This document shows, piece by piece, positions 12,774 through 25,930 of a stretch of DNA of 64,000 bases (position 1 is the stretch's first letter; every line of letters begins with the position of its first letter). Below the pieces are notes generated by a model. It saw nothing but the letters and a program-made list of their open reading frames with translations, made no database searches and was not told the origin of the DNA. Source of the stretch: Arthonia radiata. Its lineage: Eukaryota > Ascomycota > Arthoniomycetes > Arthoniales > Arthoniaceae. Location: the NCBI GenBank assembly GCA_002989075.1, contig PSQN01000007.1:754802-818801 (forward strand). The letters are read 5' to 3'. The translations under genes and the position numbers were made by a program.

Positions 12774-15700
12774 ACTCTATATATACATATACTTTAGGAA
12801 ATAGATAATAGAATATATCATTAATCTAGCTATAGCTACTATAGCTAATATAGAAAAGTTATTTATATTAATATAGAGTTTAATATAAAAGCTTAAGAAC
12901 TTTCTAAGCTGTCTATAGAATAAAGAAACTAAATACTAAATAATAAGATATTAGATCTAAATTAGACTATATTTTACTATATATACTTACCTTTATAGAT
13001 TAAAATAAAGCTAATTAAGTAAAGTCTCTTAGAGAACCTACTTAAAGATATAAATAAGCTTCTAAAGAAGGTTTATTAGTATATAAATATTAATTATAGT
13101 ATAGTATAGAACTTCTAAGATTTTTAGATAGTAGATTAGGTATAAACTATAGTAGTTATAATACTAGAGTAACTCTATAAGGGTTAAGCTATAGATAAGA
13201 TAGCATATATTAAGAATAAAATAACTTACTAGTCTAATAAAGAGATACTAGCTTTACTAAATAGAAATATCTAGATTTAATATTTAATAAGTTAAATATA
13301 TAGTTTTTTATATATAACTAGAAGAAATACCTTTTTATGGAATATATCTTACCTTAAACTAGTATTAATCTAATACTAGTTAGATTAGAAAATAATAAGA
13401 GTAATTCTTATATTTCTAGAGCTTAGAGCTATTAATTAATAGTAAGAATAAATTAAAGTCTTAGTATAGCCAAATAGGTTACTATAAGAGGTCTTTATAC
13501 TAGTAGATTCTAGTATAGAGATTAACCTTATTAATTACTATATTATACTTAAATAAGAATAGTAAAAGTTATATTAAGTAGAGCTTCTATATATTAAGTT
13601 TTATTTATAATAAGAATAAGCTATAGCTTAGGTTTATAGTATATATAATATAAATATAACTATAAGAAATATATGTAAGGAGAAATAGTATTACTAACCC
13701 TATCTATATTTAGCTAATTTTATAGAATATAGCCTAATTTTAGAATATCTATAGCTTAAGTAAGTTAAGCCTTAGATTAGCTAGATAATAAGAATAATTA
13801 TATAAAAAAAATTTCTAAATCTAAAGAATAGATAGTTAGAGCTAAATTTATTAAAATTATTAGTAAAGATATAATTCTAGTATATTTATAAAAAGATAAG
13901 TAGTACTATTCTATAATTCTATAAATAAAAGTAGATAAATACTATAAGTATTAAACAGTAGTTCTATTAGATATTAGTTTACTACTAGACCAAACTTTAA
14001 ATAGTAAGTCTAAAAAAGTAGAAAAGTAAGATAAGCTTTCTTCTTAGTATAGTAAATATAAAGATATTTTTCTAAAGAACTATTAAGCAAGCTTTTACTA
14101 CTTAATAAGTATACTTATAAAATTAAGCTTAAAAATACTACAAAATCTTTATATAAGCTAATCTATTTTATATTATAAAATAAACTAAAAATACTTTAAA
14201 ATTACTTAGATACTATAATTAAGAAGAAGTAAGTATAACTTTTTACTAATTTAGTAATTACTTTAGTTCTATTTATATTTAAGATAAATAAATTATTAAG
14301 ACTATATATAGAGTACTATAGATTAAATAATATAACTATAAAAAATAACTATATATTACTATTAGTCTCTAAATTCCTAATTATTTATAAGACTTAAAAA
14401 TATTTATAAAGCTTAATCTTTAAAATACTTATTACTATATATATATTTATAAAAAAGATAAGTAAAAGATAGTATTTTATATCTAATATAGGTACTATAA
14501 GTATTTTATAATATTTTTTAGACTAGTAAATACTTCTACTATATTTTAGATATATATTTATAAAGCTATAAATAATTTCTTAATTTTTTTTAAAGATAAG
14601 AAAAGTTATAAAAGCTATATTAAAAAAGTTCTATAAAGGCTTTATAAATAGAAATTATTTATAAAGCTATTTAAGTACTAATTTTATACTACTAAGGTTT
14701 TTTTTTGAAATTTACTATAAAAATTAATAGTATTAAAATAGATTTAAAAAGAATAAGAACTATAGCTAACTAGCTAGTTTCTATTATAATAAAGTAAATC
14801 TTATTTTTCTTGAAATTTATAAACTTTTACTAGTAATTTATTTATAAATTTAGCTATATTATAGTATTTATATATATATAAATAAAAGATATTAAGTTTA
14901 ATTAGAGTAAAGCTTAATAAAAAGCTTTTAGAGTACTAGAATAAGTTTTTATAAATATATTTATACTAATATATTTTAATCTAGTACTACTAATTATCTT
15001 AATAACTAATATATTGGACTTTATAATAGTAGGTATCTTACTCTAATTATAGAACGATAGTTAATTAATATTACTATTAAATATTAAGTTAGACTTATTT
15101 TCTTTAATAATAGTAGATACTATCTAAACTAGTACTAATAATAAGGTAAATATATATTTATATCTAGTAGCGTTCTTTTTAAAGAAGTTTATAAATACTA
15201 AACTAAGATATAATATCTATAATAAAGAGCTTATAGTAATATAAACTATTTTTTAGTACTAGTACTATTATCTTATTAGTATATAGTATTTAGTGAAGAT
15301 TATAATAAACTATAATAATTTATAATAATTTATAATAATTTATAATAATAAAAGTATTATTTTACTAATATATATACTAAATAGAAGCTTTATTAGTATT
15401 TAACTTTAAAATACTATACTACATAAATAGTAAAAATCTAGTAGACGTACTATTATACTATTTAAATTATAAAAATTTATATGGAGTAAAAAAAGATAAT
15501 ACTAATAAGATATTACTAAGCTTATAGTAGAAGATTAGAGGAGATTTACTTTATTTAGTGCTAGAAAGAAGTTTTTTAGTCTAAAAGAAAAGATAATTAC
15601 TATATTAATTATATTACTTAAAGATTAGTTTAAATACTATTAGTAGTTTAGTTACTAATTTAAAATTCTAAATATAACTATAGTTTAAATTAAAGATAGA

Positions 15701-16847
15701 TTAAAGTTAGATATAACTTTATATAGAATATTTAAAAGTAAAAATATATTTATTCTTTTTTAGTAAATTAGAGCCTTTTTAGTAGCTCTTATATTATAAG
15801 TTAAGATATTTATAGCTACTACTCTTAAATTAGCTTATAATAATACTTTTAAAGTCTTATAAATTTAATTTTAGAAGCTTAGTAAAGAGATATCTTTATA
15901 AAGTAAAAAGTATTAAAGTTAAAATTATTAGCTAAAACTAAAAATTGATATAATAATAAAATAGTAGTAGATTACTATTAAGCTAGTATAAGAAAGTACT
16001 ATATAAGTTATATTAATTTAAATACTCTAATAAAGTCTAACTTAAACTCTAAGTTATTAAAATATATATAATAGATAGTTAATAGCTATGAGTTATTATG
16101 TAAAGATAGTAAAATTTAAATATTAGAGTATTTTATATTAAAGTTAGAATTTATAAGCTAAAATTATAATAATAAGCTTACTAGCTACTTTAAGATTAAA
16201 AAGACTCTAAAGATTATTAAATATAAATATATATAAAAGAATATAGTATTATATATTAAAAACTTTACTACTAAATATAATATATATTAGTAATTTACTA
16301 TAAAAAGATATAAGTTTTAAAGTAAAATAGTAGTAATACTAGTTCTAATTAAACTCTTTAAGAATCTATTCTTAAACTTTATTATTAAACTACTAATAGT
16401 ATACTTAAATAGTAGAGATATTATTAATTTAATTTTTATAGTTATTAACTACTTTTCAAAGTTTATAACCTATATTTTAGTTAGTAAGACTATAGATACT
16501 ATAAAACTAGTAGAAGTACTTTATAGATTCTAAATAAGAATATTAGAATTTTTAAGAAGCCTTTTATTTAATAAAGAATTTATATTTACTAGCTTATACT
16601 AAAGTACCTTCTACTAGTATTTAACTATAAAATAAAGACCAAGTATAGCTTTTTACTTTTAGACTAATAGCTTAACTAAGTATTAAAATTAGAAGCTTAA
16701 AAACTATTTATATATATATATCTTTTAAAATTAAGATAATTAGTATAAATATCTAAAAAGCTACTTTTATATATAATTTAAAGGTCTATTTATTTAGAAA
16801 AATCTTACTAATTAAATCTACTTTTAGTTATATTATAGATATACTAG
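12774..16847 (+). mobile_element. Gypsy (chromovirus) G2, copy 1, degraded, 3' truncated
   Basis: A heavily RIPped Ty3/Gypsy element on the plus strand. With stops tolerated, the reverse-transcriptase block reads at about 14100-14420 (..LRLYIEYYRLNNITIKNNYILLLVSK.., matching the family's [23 protein letters not shown]). Gypsy-type zinc-binding and integrase-core sequence reads at about 16140-16720 (SKFITYILVSKTIDTIKLV). The 5' part (12.8-13.7 kb) should be gag but is too mutated to assign. The element stops abruptly at 16847 against a Copia LTR, at a point matching 25275 in copy 2, so its chromodomain and 3' end are missing here. Confidence 0.75.
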
Positions 16848-17355
16848 TGTTGAAAATTAACCAACTAGCTGGTTAGCCGGAACCCTCAGAGGCCCGGAGT
16901 ATCGGACAGGTCCTACCAGCTGTCTCGGCCTAAAATAGAGCAAGTCTTTTATCTAAAGGGTCGGGCCTAGTAGCCCAGGTCTAGGATAAAAAGGAGCATT
17001 ATACGACCTGTTCTAGACAGCTGGCTTGTAGTCTAAGACAACATAAAATAAACTTAGAGACTAACAGTTTTAAATAGACAGAATTACTGTCTTGTACGGT
17101 AAGTTACAGGTTATCTAGCTTCTATCAAAAAGAATAGATATCTAGTAAGTTCTATATCGGCCGCTAAACTTAAATATATAAGCTAGAATTCCTCTAGAGA
17201 ATTTTAGCTAATAAGACAGACAATATAATAACAGCTTCTCCTTGCTACTAAGTATTATACCTATATTAAGCTTAAGTATTGTACTAGTCTTAAGCTAGTC
17301 TCGTCTTTCTACTCTTTGTAGTAGTATCCTTCTTCTTCCCTGCACCTTTTTAACA
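16848..17355 (+). repeat. 5' LTR of Copia A
   Basis: 508 bp, starting TGTTGAAAATTAACC and ending TTTTTAACA (TG..CA ends). Nearly every difference from the LTR of copy C is a C/T or G/A transition, as expected of RIP. Confidence 0.9.
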
Positions 17356-17378
17356 GGTTATAAGCCCGGGTTAGCACC
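17356..17378 (+). other. Primer-binding site of Copia A (initiator tRNA-Met fragment type)
   Basis: Directly after the LTR, GGTTATAAGCCC is one G-to-A change from GGTTATGAGCCC in copy C. The latter is the exact complement of GGGCTCATAACC, the anticodon arm of eukaryotic initiator tRNA-Met. Drosophila copia is primed by a 5' half of this tRNA, so the same mechanism is inferred. Confidence 0.7.
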
Positions 17379-17529
17379 AATTCCTTTCAAATTTCCTTTT
17401 TAGAAAATATTCCACCTATTGGCATCTTTGAACGATCCTATTACCAATCGACTCTAAATTTTTAGCCCAATTTAACTATCAGAACAGAATTTCCTTTTTT
17501 TTTGGAAATCTCCGACTATATATTCGGCT

Positions 17530-20500
17530 ATAGACTCCTCTCATAAGATTTCTAAACTTAAGGGCTCAACTAATTGAGACATTTGATCGATTCGAATGGA
17601 GGCCCTTTTAACTAAAAAGGGCTATAGTAATGTTATAATCCCCTTTTCTAGCTATTTAGCTAGAGATATTACCGAAGCTAGCCGTTAGAAACGGTCGACA
17701 AGGGCAGCAGCCTTTATTTAACTAACTCTAGAGAACGGTCCTCTTATTTAAATAAAGAGAATTTATAACTCTCTAGAGCTTTAAGATAGCCTAAAAAGGT
17801 TATACGAATCGAAAGGTTTTAGTTTCGAGTTTCTAATTTGTAAGGAGCTCTTTAGCACTACACTTAGTAAGGTAAAAAACCTTAAGCTTTATCTTAATAA
17901 AATTAGACAATTAACGGACAATTTGGCAACCTAAGGACTAGCACTACTCAACAAGGTAGTAGCTGCCTACGTTCTTTACAATCTGACCCCCGAATACAAG
18001 TACACGGTAGCTATTATTAGCTAAAGCTACCGGCAAACGACTAGCGATATAAGTCTACAGGACTTATTTAGTTAACTTATAGACAAGTCTCGCCGAATCC
18101 GCGGTAGTACCCTAGCAGAAAAGGTTTTTACTGCAATAGACAATAAATCGACGTAAAGGACCAAAGAAAAATTAAAATCTCTAAGTAAAAACTAAGAAAA
18201 ATGCCTCTTTTACAATAAAAAGGGGTATAAACCGGCAACTTGTTAGAAAAAATATCTAAATCTCCGGCTAAATTCCAACAAAAGCTCTAAAAACACCGAT
18301 TTTTTAATATTTTCTGTATATAGTTCCAACTCACAAGAAGAACAATGCTTTATAGCATTACTAGACAGAGTCAATTACTCTATTAATTCTTAAATCCTTG
18401 ATATAGGCTTAATAAGCTATATTTGCTTGAATATTAACCTTCTAACGGATATCTGGCCAACTAACCGAATTATTCGTTAGGGAGGAGGAAAGTTAATCCG
18501 AGCATTTTAGACAGGTAAAGTAAAACTGTTCTTTAAGAATAAAATAATTGTTCTAGACAAAGTTTTATTTGTTAAAGAATTTAGAATTAACCTTCTAAGC
18601 TTCGATAAGCTTAGAAAGAGGGGAGATAAGGTAACTCTTAGCTAAAATAAGCCAAAAGTTGATTGAGCCGGACAACTAACTACCGAGAGGCGGTATGTTA
18701 ACGGCCTAATAGTAATAGAAGCTTAGACTATTAATATAGTCCGATCTCTTTATACTATTTCTTTAAAAACTGACCTTTGATATCAACAAATAAGACATAT
18801 AGGCAAAAACGCCTTAAAACAGCTTAAAAAGGTTGCTCTAAAAATAGATCATTCGGATAAATCGGAAGATAATTGCTAAATTTACTTTAAAGCAAAGGCA
18901 ACGGCTAAAGTTAGCCGAGAAACTTTAGACGAATCGGCTAATTATTTGGAAAAAGTCTACTTAGATATTTGTAGGTTAATTGTACCGCAAACCCCTTCTA
19001 AAGGTTAATTATTTACTAGCTTTATAGACAATAAAACTTAGTATACAACTACCGAGGTACTATAGTCTAAAGATTAGGTTTTTAACGTACTATCTACCTA
19101 TATTACTTAGAAAGAAACGCAGTTCGAGCATTCTTTTAAAAGACTATACTTAAACAACGCAAAACAATACCGGGAAGGTCGAGTAAAACAGCTTCTAGAA
19201 CAAAAAGAAGCTATTTTAACGATATTCGTACTATATACTCTTTAGCAAAATAAATGAGCCGAACGCTTTAACCGAACAATTGTTAGTAAAGTTTAAGCAA
19301 TACTTTATACCGCCGGGCTACTTTAGATATATTAGGGTAAAGCGCTAAAAACAGCTACCTATATTTATAATAGAACCTTCTATACTAGATTACCGGGGTT
19401 TATTACTCTGTACGAAGCAAAATACGGCAAAAAACTAGATGTTAGTACTATTAAAATCTAGAGCTTAGTTACTTATCTTAAAGAACCTAAACTAAAAAAA
19501 CTAGACGCCAGAGCAACTATTTATATCCTAATAGGCTACAAATTGAACTGATATAAGCTCTTAGACCCTAATAGCCGGAAGATTTACTAAGAAAGAGACG
19601 TCTACGTCCAAAAAGAAAAATTTGTTTGAAACCTACGGAGATCTACAGTTAATCGATTAACCAAGAGTATTTCTAAAGAGTCTAAAGAACAACTAGAAGT
19701 TAAGTTTAAAAATAAGCTAAATCCGACCGCTAAATCTTAAGATAATAGGGAGGTACCTTCTAATAAAGGAGGAAGTTCTCTGTATAAGAAACAGTATACC
19801 CCCTCTATATCTTAATAACTAGCGGACGAATCTAAATAAGAACTATACTAAACTAGAGCTCTAAACGAGTCTAACCTTTCTACCGAGTTAAACTATAGAA
19901 GTACCGAAGACCTCGGCTGGATAGACACTAATTGCGCCCAGGAAATAGATTTTATATACTAAAACGCCGACAAAAATTGGTTTAACGAGTTCTACAATAA
20001 CCTAGAATAATAAGCCGAGCAGGCCTTAGTTGTAGTTATTAAAGAGCCTAATAACTTAAAAGAAATAAGAGTATCTAAGGATTAATCTTCTTGACTAAAC
20101 GTAATGTAGTCGGAGCTCAAAGAGCTAGCTAACTAAGAAACCTAGATATTAACCGAGCTGCCGCTGAATAGAAATACGCTAAAAGGGCGCTAAATACCGA
20201 AGATTAAGTACCCTCCGAAGAGCGAGCCGATTTTTAAAGCCCGCTAGATAGCTAAGGACTATTAGCAAAGACCTAGCCTTAATTTTACAGAGACCTTTAT
20301 AAATATAGTAAATTTAATTACTTACCGGCTTATACTAGCCTTAGTAGCAGAAAAAGACTAGAAAATAAAGCAATAGAACGTGAAATTAGCTTATTCTAAC
20401 GCAAAGTTAGACAAAATTGTCTATATCGAGTAACTAACTGGCCTATTTAACGGAACTAATAAAGTTTATTGAATAAAGAAGGCCCTTTACGGTCTAAAAC

Positions 20501-21701
20501 AGGTCGACCGACAGTAGAAAGCCTATCTTCGAGAATTACTAAGGGGAATAAGTTTTAAACCTCTAGTATCTAATTAGTTAGTTTATATTCAAAGAACCAG
20601 AAAGCAGGCAATTTTAATTGCCTATATAGACGATATATTAGCTATATCCGATTCTATCGAAACAATCTCTAGAATCTACTAGGAACTAAATAAGACTCTT
20701 ACGGTTAAGAACTTAGAAGACGTTAGTAAGTTTCTAGAAATTAAAATTACCCGAGATCGCCCGGCGAAAACAATTCGCCTAGACTAGTCGACTTATTTAG
20801 CTAAAATTTTAACTAAATACTCGAAGAAAAATAAGCAAATGCCTAGAAAAATACCGCAACTCGTCGGCTTAAAATTGGTACCGAATCCTAACTAAGCTAG
20901 CAGTGCTAATATTTCTAATTATTAGCAACAAATTGGGTCGATTTTGTATCTAATAACAAATACAAGACCCAATATTGCCTTTATAACTAGCCTACTAGCC
21001 CAGTATATATCGAATTCTAGCGAGAAGCACTAAAGAGTTTTAAGTAGCCTTTAAGCTTACTTAGATAAAACTTATAACCTTGGCCTTTACTATAAATCTC
21101 CCTTAATAGACAGTATAACTGGCTATTATAACGTAAATTGGGGGGGAAGAACCTCGGCACCAGGAGATCGACTACCGGCTATATCTTTCTACTCAGAAAC
21201 AGAGCCCTTAGCTAGAATTCGAAGCTATAAAAAACGGTCGCCTTAAGCTCTTATAAGGCCAAATATATAGCCCTTAAAGAAGCTATAAAGGAACAGTTAT
21301 TTATCCAATTAATTGCTACCGAACTGTTCGGGATTTTTAAAGAAAATTCGAACACTACCGTTTTAGCGGGTACTTTTAAAAAGTCTGCGGATAAAAAGAC
21401 TTGGCGGACTCTAACGCACCAGGCAAGTATATATTTGCCCGAACAAGCCGGTTAAATTAGACCGGAGACCCCAGTTTTACTAGTAAAACTGTTACTTACC
21501 GACAGCAATTTAACAAAAGAACTTATAAAAAACCCTACCTTTTGAGCTAAATCTAAGTATATTGATATACAGTATTACTATGTTAGAGAAAACGTTCAGG
21601 CAGGCCAAACAGAGCTTAAATACGTTTCTACAAAGAAACAATTAGCAGATAGTTTAACAAAACCAATTAACTTAGCTAAAATACTAACGTTTAGAACTTA
21701 A
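17530..21701 (+). pseudogene. gag-pol of Copia A, RIP-inactivated
   Basis: One plus-strand polyprotein frame with many RIP stops. The start codon is ATA where copy C has ATG. Order of domains: gag (IRMEALLTKKGY), CCHC zinc knuckle at about 18199-18258 (CLFYNKKGYKPATC), integrase with the Copia landmark AERFNRTIVSKV at about 19257-19300, reverse transcriptase with ILIAYIDDILAIS at about 20611, and RNase H ending IDIQYYYVRENVQAGQ..ADSLTKPINLAKILTFRT at about 21560-21701. Non-functional as it stands. Confidence 0.88.
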
Positions 21702-21746
21702 ATTAGCTTACAATCCGACTAAAATAACTAGTCGATTAAGAAAGTG

Positions 21747-22253
21747 TGTTGAAAATTGACCAACTAGCTAGTTAGCTGGAACCCTTAGAGGCCTAGAGTA
21801 TCGAATAGATCCTACTAGCTGTCTCGATCTAAAATAGAACAAGCCTTTTATCTAAAGGGTCGAGCTTAGTAACCCGAGCCTAGAATAAAAAGAAGTATTG
21901 TACGACCTGTTCTAGACAGCTAGCCTGTAGTTTAAGACAATATAGAATAAACTTAAAGACTAATAAATTTAGATAAATAGAATTACTATCTTATACAGTA
22001 AGTTACAGGTTATCTAACCTCTATTAAAAGAATAGATATCTAGTAAGTTCTATATAGGCCGCTAGACTTAAATATATAAGCTAAAATTTCTCTAGAGAAT
22101 TCTAGCTAACAAGACAGACAATATAACAACAGCTTCTCCTTGCTACTAAGTATTATACCTGTATTAAGCTTAAGTATTATACTAGTCTTAAGCTAGTCTC
22201 ATCTTTCTACTCTTTGTAGTAGTATCCTTCTTCTTTCCTGTACCTTTTTAATA
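21747..22253 (+). repeat. 3' LTR of Copia A
   Basis: 507 bp, starting TGTTGAAAATTGACC and ending TTTTTAATA (the terminal CA mutated to TA). It is preceded by a short purine-rich tract, AAGAAAGTG, the likely polypurine tract; copy B has AAGGAGGTG there. Confidence 0.88.
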
Positions 22254-25200
22254 TAGCTTAAGTAAGTTAAGCTCTAAATTAGCTAAATAATAAACATAAT
22301 TACTTAAAGAAACCTTTTTATATCTAAAAAATAGATAGTTAGAGCTAAATTTATTAAAATTATTAGTAAAGATATAATCCTAGTATATTTATAAAGAGGC
22401 GAGTAGTACTATTTTATAATTCTATAGATAAGAGTAAATAAATACTATAAATATTAAATAGTATTTTTATTCAACGTTAGCTTACTACTAAACTAGACTT
22501 TAGATAGTAATTTTAAAAAAGTAGAGAAGCGAAATAAGCTTTTTTTTAGTATACTAAATATAAAGATATTTTTTTTAAAGAACTATTAAGTAAGCTTATA
22601 CTACTTAGTAAGTATATTTATAAAATTAAGCTTAAAAATAGTATAAAATCTCTATATAAGCTAATTTATCTTACTTTATAGAATAAGCTAAAGATACTTT
22701 AAATCTATTTAAATATAATAATTGAGAAAGAATAAATATAACTCTCTACTAGTTTAGTAAGTACTTTAGTTCTATTTATATTTAAGGTAGATAGGTTATT
22801 AAAACTATATATTAACTATTATAGTTTAAATAATATAACTATGAAGAATTAATATATTTTACTACTAATTTCTAAGATTTTTAATTATTTATAAGACTTA
22901 AAGATATTTATAAAGCTTAAATAGAAAATAGTATTTTATATCTAATATAAATATTATAAGTATTTAGTAATATCTTTTAAACTAGTAAGCGCTTTTACTA
23001 TATTTTAGATATATATTTATAAAGCTATAAATAATATTTTAATTTTCTTTAAAGATTAAAAAAGCTATAAAAGCTATATTAAAGAAGTTTTATAAAGCTA
23101 TTTAAGTATTAATTTTATATCACTAAGATTTCTTTTTTAAAGTTTATTATAAAAGTTAATAGTATTAAAATAAACCTAAAAAGAGTATAAACTATAGCTA
23201 ACTAGCTAGTTTCTACTATAATAAAGTAGATTCTATTTTTCTTAAAATTTATAAACTTTTACTAGTAACTTATCTATAAAATTAGCTATATTATAGCGTT
23301 TATAAATATATTAATAAAAGATATTAAGTTTAACTAAAGTAAAGCTTAATAAGAAACTTTTAAAGTACTAAAGTAAGCTTTTATAAATATATACATACTA
23401 ATATACTTTAATTTAGTACTAATAATTATCTTAATAACTAATATATTAGACTTTATAATAGTAGGTATCTTACTTTAATTATAGGAAGATAGCTAATTAA
23501 TATTACTATTAAATATTAACTTAGACTTATTTTCTTTAATAGTAATAAATATTATCTAAAATCAGTACTAATAATAAAGTAGATATATATTACTATTTAG
23601 TAGCATTCTTTTTAAAGAAGTTTATAGATACTAAGCTAAGATATAATATCTATAATAAAGAACTTATAATAATATAAACTAGCTTTAAGTACTAGTACTA
23701 TTATTTTATTAGTATATAGTAGTTAGTAAAGATTATAATAGACTATAGTAATTTATAATATTTTATAATAATAAAAGTATTATCTTCAATAGATATACTA
23801 AATAGAAAATCTATTAGTTCTTAACTTCAGAATACTATATTGTATAGATAGTAAGAACTTAATAGATATACTATTATACTATCTAAATTATAAGAACTTA
23901 TATAAAGTAAAGAAAGATAATACTAATAAGATATTATTAAGCCTATAGTAGAAGCTTAGAAGAGATACTACTTTATTTAGCGCTAAAAAGAAGCCTTTTA
24001 GCCTAAAAGAAGGTATAATTACTATCTTAATTATATTACTTAAAAGTTAGTTTAAATACTATTAGTAGTTTAGTTACTAATCTAAAATCTTAAATATAAC
24101 TATAGTTTAAATTAAAGGTAAATTAAAGTTAAATATAGATCTTATATAGAATACCTAGAAGTAAGAAATATATTTATCTTTTTTTACTAATATAGAGCCT
24201 TTTTTAGTAGCTCTTATATTATAAGTTTAGATAGTTATAGCTACTACTCTTAAAATAGCTTATAATAATACTCTTTAAGGTCTTATAACCTTAATTTTAA
24301 AAGTCTAATAGAGGAATACCTTTATAAAATAGAAAGTATTAAAGTTAAAATTATTAGCTAAGACTAAAGGTTAATATAATAATAAAATAGTACTAGATTA
24401 CTATTAAGCTAGTATAAGAAAGTACTATATAAGTTAAATTAACTTAAATACTCTAATAAAATTTAACTTAAACTTTAAGTTATTAAAGTATATAAAATAG
24501 TTAGTTAGTAGCTATAGATTATTATACTAAGGTAGTAAGATTTAAATACTAGAATATTCAATATTAAAGCTAGAGGTTATAAGCTAAAATTATAATAATA
24601 AGCTTACTAGCTACTTTAAGGTTAAAAAGACTCTAAAGATTCTTAAATATAAATATATATAAGAAAATATAGTAACTTATATTAAAAACTTTATTACTAA
24701 ATATAATATATATTAGCGTACTACTATAAAAAGGTATAAGCTATATAGTAAAATAGTAGTAATACTAGTTCTAATTAGACTCTTTAAGAATCTATCCTTA
24801 GACTTTATTATTAAACTACTAATAGTGTACTTAAAAAATAAAGATATTATTAATTTAACTCTTATAGTTATTAGCTACTTTTTAAAGTTTATAACCTATA
24901 TTCTAGTTAGTAAAACTATAGATACTATAGAGCTAGTAAAAGTACTTTATAAGTATTAAGTAAGAATATTAGGATTTCTAAGAAGCCTCTTATTCAATAG
25001 AGAATCTATATTTACTAGCTTATACTAAAGTATCTTTTACTAATATCTAGCTATAAAATAAAGGTTAAGTATAGTATTTTACTCTTAAACTAATAGCTAA
25101 ACGAAGCGCTAAAACTAAGAGCTTAAAAACTATCTATATATCTATATTTCTTAAAACTAAGATAATTAGTATAAGTATTTAAAAGAAGCTACTTTTATAT

Positions 25201-25930
25201 ATAACTTAAAGATCTATTTATTAATAAAAATCTTACTAATTAAATATATATTTAGTTATATTATAAATATACTAGACAGCGTACTACCGCTAGATTAGTA
25301 CTATACTATAGTTAAGCTAAATAACCTTTCTATTAGTAAAAATACCTTCTATTAAGAGAGAAGATAGCCTAAGCTAGAATACTCTATAGTAGTTAAGTAT
25401 ATAAAAGAATACCTTTTTTGTTCATAAAAAATAAAGTAATAGCTAGAGAAAGCTTAGTATCTATAGATAGAATAGTATAATACTAAGTATATACTAAAAT
25501 ACTGTATAGTAGGTAACTTAGTACTACTATTATTAAAGAACCTTAAGATAAAGAGGCTAATAAAGAAGCTTAATAATTAAAGCTTAGAACTATTTAGAAT
25601 TCTTAAGAAAGTAGGTAAATAAGCTTATTAGCTAGTATTACTAGATTTCTACTATATTTACTCTATTTTCTATATATCCTTACTAAAGCTATATTACTAT
25701 TAGTCTAGTATAAAACTGCCTAGTCTAGTTAAAGTTAATAGTAGTAAGAAATAGCTTATTAAGATAATTCACTTTAAGATTAAGAATAAAGACTAATATT
25801 AGACTAAGTAGTGGGGATAGTTAGAGATAAATAATATAATAGAGCTATAAATATATCTTAAAGACTCTAATACCCTTAAAAGATTTCAGAAGTAAAAAAA
25901 TACTAAGCTAAAAGGTAAATATCTAAGATA
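22254..25930 (+). mobile_element. Gypsy (chromovirus) G2, copy 2, 5' truncated
   Basis: Begins at a point matching 13752 of copy 1, directly after Copia A. Readable blocks: reverse transcriptase at about 22620-22900, RNase H and zinc-binding region, integrase core at about 24830-25140 (SYFLKFITYILVSKTIDTIELVKVLY), then past the truncation point of copy 1 the integrase C-terminus (VLLLLKNLKIKR..) and a chromodomain at about 25780-25920 (KIKNKD..TKWWG..YLKDSNTLKRF, Trp codons replaced by TAG). The chromodomain places G2 among the chromoviruses. The 3' LTR was not identified. Confidence 0.75.

Larger units (their letters stand above)
16848..22253 (+). mobile_element. Copia-family LTR retrotransposon, copy A
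   Basis: A 5406 bp element: 508 bp 5' LTR, gag-pol and 507 bp 3' LTR. Same family as copies B and C. The flanking pentamers differ (ACTAG left, TAGCT right), so there is no target-site duplication. Both flanks are G2 sequence, but from different places in that element. Confidence 0.9.
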
